Under the pieces are notes generated by a model, which was given only the letters and a program-made list of their open reading frames with translations, did no database searches and was not told the DNA's origin. The translations under genes and the position numbers were made by a program. A DNA stretch of 64,000 nt from contig JAEWVC010000019.1 of assembly GCA_023459275.1 (NCBI GenBank), positions 1 through 64,000 on the forward strand, read 5' to 3'. Numbering within the stretch: position 1 is the stretch's first letter; the number at the start of each line of letters is the position of its first letter. Shown one piece after another: positions 41,590 to 50,296 of the stretch. The DNA comes from Bacillota bacterium. Lineage in GTDB: Bacteria; Bacillota; Clostridia; Christensenellales; Aristaeellaceae.

Positions 41590-41702
41590 ACACATACCAG
41601 ACGCGGAAAAAGGTTCTGTTCCGAGAGAAAGGGGGTACAATGCGATCCCGTTTTTCCGCGACCCCTCGCAAATGAATAAATGACGACAGGAGGAGAAACC
41701 AA

Positions 41703-43256
41703 ATGAAAAAACTGCTTTCCTTTGTGCTCGCAATGAGCATGCTTCTGTCTCTCACCCTAGCCGTAACGGCCCAGGCGGAGGAGAAGGTGACGCTGAAAGT
41801 CATCGTTACGCCCAACATTCCCACTAAAGATGTAAACACCATCGCCTATCTGCAGGAGATGGCTGACAAAGCCAATGTGACCATCGAGTGGGAGCCCATC
41901 ACTTCCGGCTATAGCGAGCTGAAGAGCGTGATGCTGGCCAGCGCCGACCTGCCCGACATCTTGCTGGGCACGGGTTCCGTGGCGGAGAGCGACTTCGCGC
42001 AGTTCCCGGACCTGTTCGCGGATATGACGGAGCTGTTGCAGTATGCCCCCAATGTGGAGAAGATGTTTGAGGAAAAGCCCGAAATCCAGAAGATGGTCAC
42101 CACGCTGGACGGAAAAATTTACGGCCTTTCGAAATACCAGCGGTACTGGCCTTCCAATATGACGCGCCAGATGATCAACAAGACCTGGCTGGACCGCCTG
42201 GGCCTTGCGGCTCCCACCACTTGGGATGAGCTGTACAATGTGCTTTTGGCCTTCAAGGAGCAGGACGCCAACGGCAACGGCGACCCCAATGACGAAGTGC
42301 CTATGGACTGGGCACCGGGCATCAGCGGTTTCCACGTGGATTCCATGCTGGCCGGGGCTGGTGTGCCGGTGAGCATGTACCAGGGCGGCGGCTACTATGT
42401 ACAGGACGGCGTGGTGAAGAACTTCTTTGTGGCGCCGGAGTACAAGCAGTTCATCGAATTCCTGAACAAGTGCTTTAATGCCGGGCTGATCAACGCCAAT
42501 GTGTTCACCCAGGACTACACCTCCTTCCAGAACTTGTCCCGCAGCGGCGTGGTAGGCTTCACCTTCGGCTGGGACATCCTGGACCGCATGGGCCCCACGC
42601 TGGCCGACCAGTATATCACCATAGCCCCCCTGAAGCCCACCGCCGATTATGCGGGCCCGGTGCTCTGGGAGAACGACTACTATCTGATGAACTACGCATA
42701 CCCCATGGTGGCCATCAGCGCCAACAGCCAGCACAAGGAAGCCGCCATGCGGTTCGTGGACCTGTTCTATGATCCTTACTACGGCATGCAGACGCTGTTT
42801 GGCAGCATAGGCGAGTGCATTCAGGACAACGGCGACGGCAGCTACACCGTGCTGCCCCCCGCGGATCCCACCATCGACCCCGGCACCTGGAAGTGGATCA
42901 ACGCGCTGGCGGACTTCTCCCCCATGTACATCTCCGATTCGCTCAAACTGACGCTGCCTTCAGATATGCAGAAGATCAACGAATTGGATCAGGTGTATCA
43001 GGACGGACTTGCCCTGTACGGCCAGGATGACCTGTGGCCCGGTCCTTTCATGAAGTATACCTCCGAGCAGAGCACGGACCTGTCCAACTACAACCTGGAT
43101 ATCCGCAACATCATTTCCAACAAGATGGCCACCTGGGTCACCATGGGCGGCGTGGATACCGAGTGGGACAGCTATGTGAAAGACCTGAACAGCGCCGGCC
43201 TTCCGGATGCCATCACCATTTACCAGGATGTGTATAACCTGTTCGCCGGCAAATAA
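41703..43256 (+). CDS. ABC transporter solute-binding protein (LplA/YtcQ type)
   Basis: 517 residues. Signal peptide MKKLLSFVLAMSMLLSLTLAVTAQA. Longer than the other two binding proteins of the window and of the LplA/YtcQ type that pairs with LplB/YtcP permeases: PNIPTKDVNTIAYLQEMADKANVTIEWE, LPDILLGTG, NKTWLDRLGLAAPTTWDELYNVLLAFKEQDANGNGDPNDEVPM and a Ca-site-like DANGNGD. ATG after AGGAGG. Cargo unknown; oligosaccharides are typical for this type. Confidence 0.9.
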   Translation: MKKLLSFVLAMSMLLSLTLAVTAQAEEKVTLKVIVTPNIPTKDVNTIAYLQEMADKANVTIEWEPITSGYSELKSVMLASADLPDILLGTGSVAESDFAQFPDLFADMTELLQYAPNVEKMFEEKPEIQKMVTTLDGKIYGLSKYQRYWPSNMTRQMINKTWLDRLGLAAPTTWDELYNVLLAFKEQDANGNGDPNDEVPMDWAPGISGFHVDSMLAGAGVPVSMYQGGGYYVQDGVVKNFFVAPEYKQFIEFLNKCFNAGLINANVFTQDYTSFQNLSRSGVVGFTFGWDILDRMGPTLADQYITIAPLKPTADYAGPVLWENDYYLMNYAYPMVAISANSQHKEAAMRFVDLFYDPYYGMQTLFGSIGECIQDNGDGSYTVLPPADPTIDPGTWKWINALADFSPMYISDSLKLTLPSDMQKINELDQVYQDGLALYGQDDLWPGPFMKYTSEQSTDLSNYNLDIRNIISNKMATWVTMGGVDTEWDSYVKDLNSAGLPDAITIYQDVYNLFAGK

Positions 43257-43261
43257 ACGGC

Positions 43262-43300
43262 GCGGGGGCTGCCATGGTCTTTGGCTGCGGCAGCCCCCGC
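43262..43300 (+). terminator. stem-loop between binding protein and permease genes
   Basis: GCGGGGGCTGCC pairs perfectly with GGCAGCCCCCGC around a 15-base loop, starting 6 bases after the binding-protein stop and 25 bases before the permease start. No U-run, so a stabiliser or partial terminator. Confidence 0.75.
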
Positions 43301-43324
43301 TTCAAGCCATGGGGAGGGATGCGC

Positions 43325-44239
43325 GTGTCCATCGCACGCCGTTTTTTGAAAAACATACGGCAGCACTACGACCTGTACCTGATGATCCTGCCGGGTGTCG
43401 TGATCATTTTTCTGTTCAACTACCTGCCCATGTACGGAATACAGCTTGCTTTCCGGGAATTCGCCGCCAAGCTGGGCCTGACAGGCGGCAAGTTCGTGGG
43501 GCTCAAGTATATTGAGAAGTTCGTAAACTCCTATCAGTTCTGGAATCTTCTTGGCAACACGGTGCGCATCAGCCTGAGCACGCTGGTGCTGGGCTTTCCG
43601 GTGCCCATCCTGCTGGCGCTTTTGTTCAACCATCTCCGGGCGGAAAGATACAAGCGGGTCATGCAGACCACGGTGTACATGCCGCACTTTATCTCCACCG
43701 TGGTCATGGTGGGTATTCTGCGGGTGTTCTTTTCCGACGGCAGCGGGATATTGAGCGGCTTTGTCAAGCATCTTCTGAATTTCAAAGGCAACCTGATGGG
43801 CGCGCCGGAGGCCTTTGCGCCCATGTACGTATTTTCGGAAATTTGGCAGCACGCCGGCTGGAACAGTATCATCTACATCGCGGCGTTGTCCTCCATCGAC
43901 GTTTCCATCTACGACGCCTGCAAGATCGACGGGGCCAACAGCTGGCAGGTGGTGCGGTACATCGACTGGCCCAGCCTGATCCCCACCTGCGTAATCCTGC
44001 TGATACTCAACATGGGCGCTGTGCTGGGCGTGGGCTTCGAAAAGGCGTTTATCATGCAGAACAGCCTGAACATCAACGTTTCGGAGGTCATATCCACCTA
44101 CGTGTACAAGATCGGCCTTCTGAACAACCAATACAGTTATTCCGCGGCCATATCGCTTTTCAATACGGTGATCAACTTCTTCTTCGTATTTTCCATGAAC
44201 GGCATCGCCCGCAAATTTGGCAACATCAGCCTTTGGTGA
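43325..44239 (+). CDS. ABC transporter permease (LplB type)
   Basis: 304 residues. LplB-type N-terminus HYDLYLMILPGVVIIFLFNYLPMYGIQLAF; EAA loop SIYDACKIDGANSWQVVRYIDWPSLIP. GTG at 43325 is preferred: it is 6 bases after GGGGAGGG, while the ATG at 43319 directly abuts that site. Forms the channel with the next gene. Confidence 0.9.
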   Translation: MSIARRFLKNIRQHYDLYLMILPGVVIIFLFNYLPMYGIQLAFREFAAKLGLTGGKFVGLKYIEKFVNSYQFWNLLGNTVRISLSTLVLGFPVPILLALLFNHLRAERYKRVMQTTVYMPHFISTVVMVGILRVFFSDGSGILSGFVKHLLNFKGNLMGAPEAFAPMYVFSEIWQHAGWNSIIYIAALSSIDVSIYDACKIDGANSWQVVRYIDWPSLIPTCVILLILNMGAVLGVGFEKAFIMQNSLNINVSEVISTYVYKIGLLNNQYSYSAAISLFNTVINFFFVFSMNGIARKFGNISLW

Positions 44240-44252
44240 AAGGAGGAAGCGC

Positions 44253-45131
44253 ATGAAAACGCATTATAAGCAAGACTGGTTCCAGGTGTTCAGCACCGTG
44301 CTGTGCGCGCTGATCTTTCTCATCATCGTCTATCCGCTGTATTTTGTGATCATCGCCTCCTTCAGCAACCCAACGCTGGTATCCACAGGCAAGGTGCTGT
44401 TTTATCCCCGGCAAATCACCTTTCGGGGCTATGAAATGCTCTTTGCATATGCTAAAATCTGGACAGGCTACCGCAACACCATCTTCTACACAGTGGCCGG
44501 CACGTTTTTCAACCTGCTGATCACCTTTCCCGCGGCCTATGCCGCCTCGCGCAAGGAGTTCATGCCCCGCCGCCTGGTGATGTTCCTGTTCGTGTTCACC
44601 ATGTATTTCGGCGGCGGCCTGATCCCCACCTACCTTGTAATCAAGGACCTGGGGCTGAACAACAGCCCGCTGGTGTTCATCATTCCCTTTGCGCTGAACG
44701 TGTACAACTTTATCATCGTCCGCTCCTTCTTCGAAACCAATATCGCCGAGGAGATGCGCGAGTCCGCCGTGCTGGACGGCTGCAACGACTTCCGCTTTTT
44801 CGTGTCCATCGCGCTGCCCCTGTCCAGGGCTATCCTGTCGGTGATCGCGCTCTATTATGCAGTAGCCCACTGGAACGATTACTTCACGGGCCTGCTCTAC
44901 ATCAGGAATCAAAGCCTGGTGCCTTTGCAGGTGGTGCTGCGGGAGATCCTGCTCATCGCGGACGATTCCACCATCGCCTCCGCCAAGATAGGCTACGGCG
45001 ATGCGCTGATGTATGTGGAGAGTATGCGCTATGGGGTGATTATCGTCTCCACGCTGCCGCTGCTGATTGTCTATCCGTTCATCCAGAAATATTTTGAAAA
45101 GGGCGTCATGCTGGGCGCGGTCAAGGGATAA
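44253..45131 (+). CDS. ABC transporter permease (YtcP type)
   Basis: 292 residues with six helices, starting FQVFSTVLCALIFLIIVYPLYFVIIASFSNP. EAA-like loop EEMRESAVLDGCNDFRFFVSIALPLSRAIL; ending FIQKYFEKGVMLGAVKG. ATG after GAAAGGAGG. Confidence 0.9.
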   Translation: MKTHYKQDWFQVFSTVLCALIFLIIVYPLYFVIIASFSNPTLVSTGKVLFYPRQITFRGYEMLFAYAKIWTGYRNTIFYTVAGTFFNLLITFPAAYAASRKEFMPRRLVMFLFVFTMYFGGGLIPTYLVIKDLGLNNSPLVFIIPFALNVYNFIIVRSFFETNIAEEMRESAVLDGCNDFRFFVSIALPLSRAILSVIALYYAVAHWNDYFTGLLYIRNQSLVPLQVVLREILLIADDSTIASAKIGYGDALMYVESMRYGVIIVSTLPLLIVYPFIQKYFEKGVMLGAVKG

Positions 45132-45141
45132 GCAAGGAGGA

Positions 45142-46107
45142 ATGCCCGTGGCGGAGCTCTACAGGTTATATCACATCGCAAAAATGTATTACATCGACGG
45201 GCTGAAGCAGACGGAGATAGCAAAAATGCTGCATATTTCGCCCATGGGCGTCTCCCGCATGCTCAAGCGCGCGGAGGAGGAGGGGCTGGTGTCCATCCAC
45301 GTCCGCGCCCCCACAAATATTGATCTTGATGCGGGCCGCGCTCTCCGGCTGAAGTATCCTATGCTCAAGGAAGCCATCGTTATCCAGGATGGCAACGAGC
45401 AGACGGCGCGCAGGTCCATCGGCCAAGCGGCCGCCCAGTATGTCAGCGATATCCTGGTACCCGACGCGGTGATCGGCCTGAGCTGGGGTAAAGCCATCTC
45501 GGAGTTCGCCAGCCTACTGTCACCCCAGTCCATGCCCCATGTGAAGGTGGCCCAACTGACAGGCGGCTTCCTTTGCAGCAATGATTACTTGATGATGCCC
45601 TCCAGCATCGTCAAGCTGGCCAGCGAAAATCTCCACTGCGACGCCTTGTTCTTCAGCGCGCCCATGTTCGTAGCCTCCCTGGAAATCAAAAAACAGTTGA
45701 TGAACGACAGCATGAACGACTATGTGCTGCAGCAGGCGCGCAAAAGCCTGGTGAACGTGGTGGGTCTTTCACCGCTGTTGGAAACCTCCACCATCTCCCA
45801 GGTAGAGATCGTCACGGAGGAGGACCGGCGGGAGCTGGCAAAAAAGGGTGCCGTGGGTGATGTGGCAGGTTTCTTCGTCAACGCGAAGGGCGATGAGATT
45901 GCTTGGTCCAAAAGCGGGCTGTACGTGGGCGTGGATCTGAAAACCATCGCTTCCGCTCCCCATGTGGTATGCCTGGCAGGGAACAGGAACAAGGCGCAGG
46001 TCGTGGATCTGGCAATCCGGCGCAAGTACATCAATATCCTGATTACCTCGGATTCCCTGGCGGGCAAACTGCTTGGCAATATGGAAATGGAGGGAACACA
46101 TGCCTGA
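45142..46107 (+). CDS. SorC family transcriptional regulator
   Basis: 321 residues. N-terminal helix-turn-helix YYIDGLKQTEIAKMLHISPMGVSRMLKRAEEEGLV, then a SorC sugar-phosphate-binding domain (VIGLSWGKAISEF, VAQLTGGF, GAVGDVAGFFVNAKGDEI, VVCLAGNRNKAQVV). SorC proteins sense phosphorylated sugars. It is the fourth gene of the operon and precedes kinase and aldolase genes, so the ligand may be their product. ATG at 45142 after AAGGAGG. Overlaps the DhaL gene by 8 bases. Confidence 0.88.
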   Translation: MPVAELYRLYHIAKMYYIDGLKQTEIAKMLHISPMGVSRMLKRAEEEGLVSIHVRAPTNIDLDAGRALRLKYPMLKEAIVIQDGNEQTARRSIGQAAAQYVSDILVPDAVIGLSWGKAISEFASLLSPQSMPHVKVAQLTGGFLCSNDYLMMPSSIVKLASENLHCDALFFSAPMFVASLEIKKQLMNDSMNDYVLQQARKSLVNVVGLSPLLETSTISQVEIVTEEDRRELAKKGAVGDVAGFFVNAKGDEIAWSKSGLYVGVDLKTIASAPHVVCLAGNRNKAQVVDLAIRRKYINILITSDSLAGKLLGNMEMEGTHA

Positions 46108-46720
46108 ACTCAGAGTGAGCCTGGTGGCGGCCTGCGGCCGGATGCCCGCGCATACGCAGGAGCTGTGCCTCATGGATACCGGCATCGGGGACGGAGACCA
46201 CGGCCTAACGGCGGAGCGGGGGTTCCTGGCCGCGCAGAAAGCCCTGGAAGCCTATACGGGCACGGAGGATGCCGGGTTGTTTTCCGCCATGGGCGAGGCC
46301 ATGGCGCGAAGCATGGGCGGGGCCATCGGGCCGCTGTACGGCGTGTACTGGCGCGCCTTCTCCAAAGCGCTTAACGGTGAAAGCCTGAGGGGTGAAAATC
46401 TGGGCCTTGCGCTCGGCGCCGGCTGCGACCAGGTGATGCGGCTGGGCCGCGCAGTTCTTGGCGACAAAACAGTGGTGGACGCCATGCATCCCTGTGCCCT
46501 GGCCGCATCAAGCGGGCAAGGGGACTTGGCCGCCCGGCTCAACCTGGCGGCGGAAGGGGCCAGGTCGGGCGCGCTGGCTACAAAGGAAATGACGGCCAAA
46601 AAGGGCCGGGCGCGGTTCCTGGGCGGGCAGTCCGCGGGCCATGTAGATGCGGGGGCATACTCCTTCGCGCTGTTTATGGGCCATTGGGCGGAGCAGATAT
46701 CCCTGGCAAAGGAGGTATAA
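46100..46720 (+). CDS. dhaL: DhaL-type dihydroxyacetone kinase ATP-binding subunit
   Basis: 206 residues. The Mg-ADP-binding signature DTGIGDGDHGLTAERGF is at about residue 28, and RARFLGGQSAGHVDAGAYSFAL near the C-terminus is typical. DhaL supplies the nucleotide site for the adjacent DhaK. No DhaM-like phosphotransfer gene is in the operon, so ATP is the probable phosphate donor. True substrate could be dihydroxyacetone, erythrulose or another short ketose. Confidence 0.85.
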   Translation: MPELRVSLVAACGRMPAHTQELCLMDTGIGDGDHGLTAERGFLAAQKALEAYTGTEDAGLFSAMGEAMARSMGGAIGPLYGVYWRAFSKALNGESLRGENLGLALGAGCDQVMRLGRAVLGDKTVVDAMHPCALAASSGQGDLAARLNLAAEGARSGALATKEMTAKKGRARFLGGQSAGHVDAGAYSFALFMGHWAEQISLAKEV

Positions 46721-46723
46721 AGC

Positions 46724-47716
46724 ATGAAGAAGCTGCAAAACGGCAAATCAGGCCTGGTGGATCAGGCCCTGGCGGGCTATGCGCTGGCCCATCAGGATAT
46801 CCTCCATTGGGTACCCGGCACCCACATGATGGAGCGGCGCGTGCCCAAGGAAAAAGGTAAGGTTCGCTTTGTGATGGGCAACGGCGCGGGCCATGAGCCG
46901 GCGGTGATCTGCTGGGTAGGCAAGGGCATGTTCGATATGAATGTAGTGGGCGAGATCTTTGCCGCGCCCGACGGATACGCCATCTTCGAGGGGATCAAAC
47001 GCCTGGCCCAGGACGGTCCCGTGCTGCTGGCGGTGCAGAACCACGCAGGGGATGTGCTCAACGCGGACATGGCGATGGACATGGCGGCGGAAGCGGGGCT
47101 CCCCGTCCGCAGCGTGCTGTTTTACGATGACATTGCCTCGGGCCCCAAGGGCATGGAACAGGAGCGGCGCGGTATCGGCGGCATGCTCTTTTATGCCAAG
47201 ATTCTGGGCGCCATGGCCGAGCGGGGCGCCGGCATGGAGGAGATGACCGCCATGTTCGAACGCGTCCGCGACCGCACACGCACCATCAGCGTGGCGGTCA
47301 CCGGCTGCACGCATCCCGTATCAGGACTTAGCATGTTCCAAGGCCTTGGGGAGGATGAGATTGAGGTAGGTATGGGCGTCCACGGCGAGGGCGGCATGGG
47401 CCGGATGAAGCTTCCCACCAGCAGGGAGCTTGCAGGGCTCCTATGCGAAAAACTTATTGAAGATGGCGGCTACAGGACAGGCGACAGGCTACTGGTGTTC
47501 GTCAACGGCGCGGGAGGGATGACCATGATGGAGCTGGCCACCTTCTACGGTGATATTTCCGCCTTTCTTGCCTCCCGGGGGATGGCCGTGGCCGGCTGCA
47601 AAGTGGGCAATTACCTGACCACCCAGGAGCTTTCTGGCGTCTCCCTGTCCCTTGCCGCCGTGGACGGGGAAATGGTTTCCCTTTGGCACGACCCCTGTGA
47701 GGTTTCGCAGTTTTAG
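46724..47716 (+). CDS. dhaK: DhaK-type dihydroxyacetone kinase substrate-binding subunit
   Basis: 330 residues, normal length. GNGAGHEPAVICWVGKGM carries the conserved GHEPA (residues 56-60). EVGMGVHGEGGMGRM holds the His (about 220) that covalently binds the ketose as hemiaminal. The residue after GHE-PA deviates from the usual HAG, and GEGG replaces GEPG, so the substrate may not be plain dihydroxyacetone. ATG after AAGGAGG, 3 bases behind dhaL. Confidence 0.87.
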   Translation: MKKLQNGKSGLVDQALAGYALAHQDILHWVPGTHMMERRVPKEKGKVRFVMGNGAGHEPAVICWVGKGMFDMNVVGEIFAAPDGYAIFEGIKRLAQDGPVLLAVQNHAGDVLNADMAMDMAAEAGLPVRSVLFYDDIASGPKGMEQERRGIGGMLFYAKILGAMAERGAGMEEMTAMFERVRDRTRTISVAVTGCTHPVSGLSMFQGLGEDEIEVGMGVHGEGGMGRMKLPTSRELAGLLCEKLIEDGGYRTGDRLLVFVNGAGGMTMMELATFYGDISAFLASRGMAVAGCKVGNYLTTQELSGVSLSLAAVDGEMVSLWHDPCEVSQF

Positions 47717-47731
47717 AAGGGAATGAAACAT

Positions 47732-48583
47732 ATGGAACATCGAAAGAACCTTGACGCATTTCGGGCTGCAGGCCGGCCCAGGCAGTTATTTGTCGCCATG
47801 GACCACGGCCTGTCCTTTCCCGATATGCCCGGCCTGGAGCGGCCGTTTACGCTGCTGCGGGACATCGCAGCCAATGCGTTGGTGGATGGCCTCATCGCCA
47901 GCGCGGGCATCTACCGGCAGGCCGAAAACATGGATATCTCCCTTGAGCGCCTCACGCGGCTGATCACGGTGGACTACGTATGCTTGGGAGGGGCGAAGGG
48001 TGCTCAGTCCCTGACCTCCCGTGCCATGGTCCTGACGCCAGAGGAGGCGGCGGACTACCGGCCCGGCGGCTATAAGATGTTTCTGAATATTTATGATGAC
48101 AACGAGCTTCTCATCAGCAACGCCAGGGACTTTTCCCGCTTCGCCGCCGCGGGGCGGCGGCTGGGGATCAAGGCGCTGGCCGAGGTGCTTTTTTACGGCA
48201 ATGCCCGCTTTCAGGAAGCCAAAACCCAGGCTTCGGAGCTTATGCGCGGCTGCCGCATCGCCATGGAGCTTGGGGCCGACATGCTGAAAATTCCCATGAT
48301 TAGGGACCATGAGGCCATTGGCGAGATTGTGGAGCGGCTGGGCCTCCCGGTATACATCCTGGGCGGTAGCGACGATCACGCCACCTTCCTGAAAGAGGTG
48401 CGAAGCATCAAAAACCTGCCTATCAGCGGCCTGATGGTGGGGCGCAACGCCTGGCAAGGCACCGATATGCCCACGCGCATCCGGGAGATTGCCGGAGCGC
48501 TGCGGTCCAAAGAGGAATCCTCCTCGCCCTCCCGTCTGGAATCCGGCGATGCCGTTCCCCCAACCGGCGCGGCTTTGGCATGA
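47732..48583 (+). CDS. class I aldolase, DeoC/LacD/FbaB-LsrF family
   Basis: About 283 residues. QLFVAMDHGLSFPD and ISGLMVGRNAWQG are typical of FbaB/LsrF-type aldolases; the Schiff-base Lys is probably in ELGADMLKIPM. It would cleave or form a ketose phosphate, e.g. using the product of the DhaK/DhaL kinase. ATG at 47732 has better spacing from AAGGG than the ATG at 47723. Substrate not determinable by reading. Confidence 0.78.
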   Translation: MEHRKNLDAFRAAGRPRQLFVAMDHGLSFPDMPGLERPFTLLRDIAANALVDGLIASAGIYRQAENMDISLERLTRLITVDYVCLGGAKGAQSLTSRAMVLTPEEAADYRPGGYKMFLNIYDDNELLISNARDFSRFAAAGRRLGIKALAEVLFYGNARFQEAKTQASELMRGCRIAMELGADMLKIPMIRDHEAIGEIVERLGLPVYILGGSDDHATFLKEVRSIKNLPISGLMVGRNAWQGTDMPTRIREIAGALRSKEESSSPSRLESGDAVPPTGAALA

Positions 48584-48595
48584 GGTGACAGGGCT

Positions 48596-49084
48596 ATGGA
48601 AAGAAAAAACCTTGTGTTCGCGGGGGGATGCTTCTGGGGTGTACAGGCCTTCGCAAGGCGGCTTCCCGGCGTTTTGGAAACCGTCTGCGGCTATGCCAAT
48701 GGCACCTTGGCCAACCCCACTTACGAGCAGGTATGCACCGGCCTGACGGGCCATGCCGAGGCGGTGCGCATCCTGTATGACGGTTCCGTTCTCTCCCTTG
48801 GAGAACTGGCCGGCGAGCTTTTCACCATTCTGCACCCAGCCGCCTCAGTTCCCTCCCAGTACAGGTCCGGATATTATTATGAGGCTTCCGGGGATGGCCA
48901 GATGATTCAGCGTTTTCTGGACGCGCAGGCCGCCGCCGCAAAAGGTCCGCTTTATGTGGAGTGCGAGCCGCTTACCGCGTTTCATCCGGCGGAAGCCTAT
49001 CACCAGGATTATCTGGAGCACCATCCCGGCGCTTTCTGCCACGTGGACCTGAGTCGGTTCGGCATCCGGCGTGAGGCGGAATGA
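48596..49084 (+). CDS. msrA: peptide methionine sulfoxide reductase MsrA
   Basis: 162 residues. The active-site motif GGCFWG (Cys12) starts the protein, followed by VCGYANGTLANPTYEQVCTGLTGHAEAVRILYD and HPAASVPSQYRSGYYY. It repairs oxidised methionine (S-epimer). No MsrB domain is fused. It follows the aldolase gene by 12 bases, so may be cotranscribed, though functionally unrelated. Confidence 0.92.
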   Translation: MERKNLVFAGGCFWGVQAFARRLPGVLETVCGYANGTLANPTYEQVCTGLTGHAEAVRILYDGSVLSLGELAGELFTILHPAASVPSQYRSGYYYEASGDGQMIQRFLDAQAAAAKGPLYVECEPLTAFHPAEAYHQDYLEHHPGAFCHVDLSRFGIRREAE

Positions 49085-49227
49085 AAGGGTGGATGGAGGC
49101 AGGGCACGCCGTCCTTTCCTTCCGGCCAAAACGGCGTATTCCCCTATTTTGAAGCGCTCCCGGGGGCCAGGCTGCACCCTTTGCCTGTACAAAAGCTGTT
49201 CTTCCCGGTCCGGGAGCGGGAAAAGTC

Positions 49228-49256
49228 TTGACATACGGGCCTTGGATTGTTATTCT
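49228..49256 (+). promoter_or_regulatory. promoter of the beta-lactamase-fold gene
   Basis: TTGACA (49228-49233), 17-bp spacer, TATTCT (49251-49256). Transcription would begin close to the hairpin at 49270. Confidence 0.75.
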
Positions 49257-49269
49257 TTCTTCAGCAAAG

Positions 49270-49305
49270 GGGCTGCCGCTCCGGGTAACCCCGGTGCGGC
49301 AGCCC
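49270..49305 (+). promoter_or_regulatory. strong 5'-leader hairpin
   Basis: GGGCTGCCGC and GCGGCAGCCC form a perfect 10-bp stem, with an inner CCGGG/CCCGG stem continuing it. It lies directly at the predicted 5' end of the transcript and 73 bases before the ATG. It may stabilise the 5' end or act as an attenuator (only a weak T-rich stretch follows). Confidence 0.7.
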
Positions 49306-49377
49306 TTCTATATTATCGGGGAATGCCGAGGAAGCCATCATCCATCATGGAGTACGAAAGGACGGGAGGAATATACC

Positions 49378-50292
49378 ATGAGCGCAGTCAGCGAGATTAT
49401 TGACCGCTATGCCGCGAAAATTACCGGCACGCTGGGCGTGGGTTTCCGGGATTTTGATACGGGCGAGGAATATTACGTAAACGGCGATACCGTTTTCCCC
49501 GCCGCCAGCACCTTTAAGGTGCCCATTTTGATCAGCCTGTTTGAGCAGGCGGAAAAAGGAAACCTATCTCTTAACAGCCTGCACGCCCTGGATGCGGAGG
49601 ACCGCGCCATCGGCAGCGGCGTGCTCGCCCTATTGACTCCGGGGATCAAACTGCCGCTTAGGGATTACGCCACACTGATGATGGTCATCAGCGACAACAC
49701 CGGCACGGACGTGATCTATAACACCTTGGGCGCGGATACCATCCGGGCCACCATCCAGTCCATGGGCCTCAAGGAAACCAGGTGCGACATCAGCTGTGAC
49801 GCGCTGGTGCGCCTGACCTACGGCATCCCCATGGACATCTCCTCTAAGGAGGCGCTGCGGCGCATCCGGGAGGACGGCTACCTGCCCGATCCGTCGCTGT
49901 ATGAAAACATGGCCGCGCCCAACGACGTCAGCTCGCCACGGGATATGATCACTATGTTCTCGCTCATTTATCGCGGGCAAATCGTATCCAAAGCCGCCTG
50001 CGACGAGATGATGGCCATTATGGAGCGGTGCCAGACCAACAGCCGCATCCCCTGCCATCTGCCCGATAAGGGCCCCCTCAAGGCAAAGATCGCCCACAAG
50101 ACGGGCTCGCTGTTCACTGTGGCCAACGACAGCGGCGTGATTTCCGCCGCCGGGCGCACCTATGCGCTGTCCATGTTCTGCTTCGGCTACCATGCCACGG
50201 AGGAGGAAAAAACGCAGGTCCGGGAAAATGACCTATACGATACGCTGCTGGCCGATTTGTCCCGGGACATCTTTTACGCCATCCATCCGTAA
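49378..50292 (+). CDS. class A beta-lactamase-fold serine hydrolase
   Basis: 304 residues without signal peptide. Catalytic motifs: PAASTFK (Ser44, Lys47), SDN (105-107) and HKTGS (241-243). The omega-loop motif ExxLN needed for deacylation in class A beta-lactamases is not clear: the region reads DPSLYENMAAPND (171-183), so the general-base Glu may be replaced. Missing export signal and altered loop suggest it is not a resistance beta-lactamase but another serine hydrolase of the fold. ATG after GGGAGG. Own promoter. Confidence 0.8.
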   Translation: MSAVSEIIDRYAAKITGTLGVGFRDFDTGEEYYVNGDTVFPAASTFKVPILISLFEQAEKGNLSLNSLHALDAEDRAIGSGVLALLTPGIKLPLRDYATLMMVISDNTGTDVIYNTLGADTIRATIQSMGLKETRCDISCDALVRLTYGIPMDISSKEALRRIREDGYLPDPSLYENMAAPNDVSSPRDMITMFSLIYRGQIVSKAACDEMMAIMERCQTNSRIPCHLPDKGPLKAKIAHKTGSLFTVANDSGVISAAGRTYALSMFCFGYHATEEEKTQVRENDLYDTLLADLSRDIFYAIHP

Positions 50293-50296
50293 ATCT

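Noticed and set aside
49378..50292. Antibiotic-resistance beta-lactamase
   Set aside because: No signal peptide and no clear ExxLN motif; resistance cannot be claimed from the fold alone.
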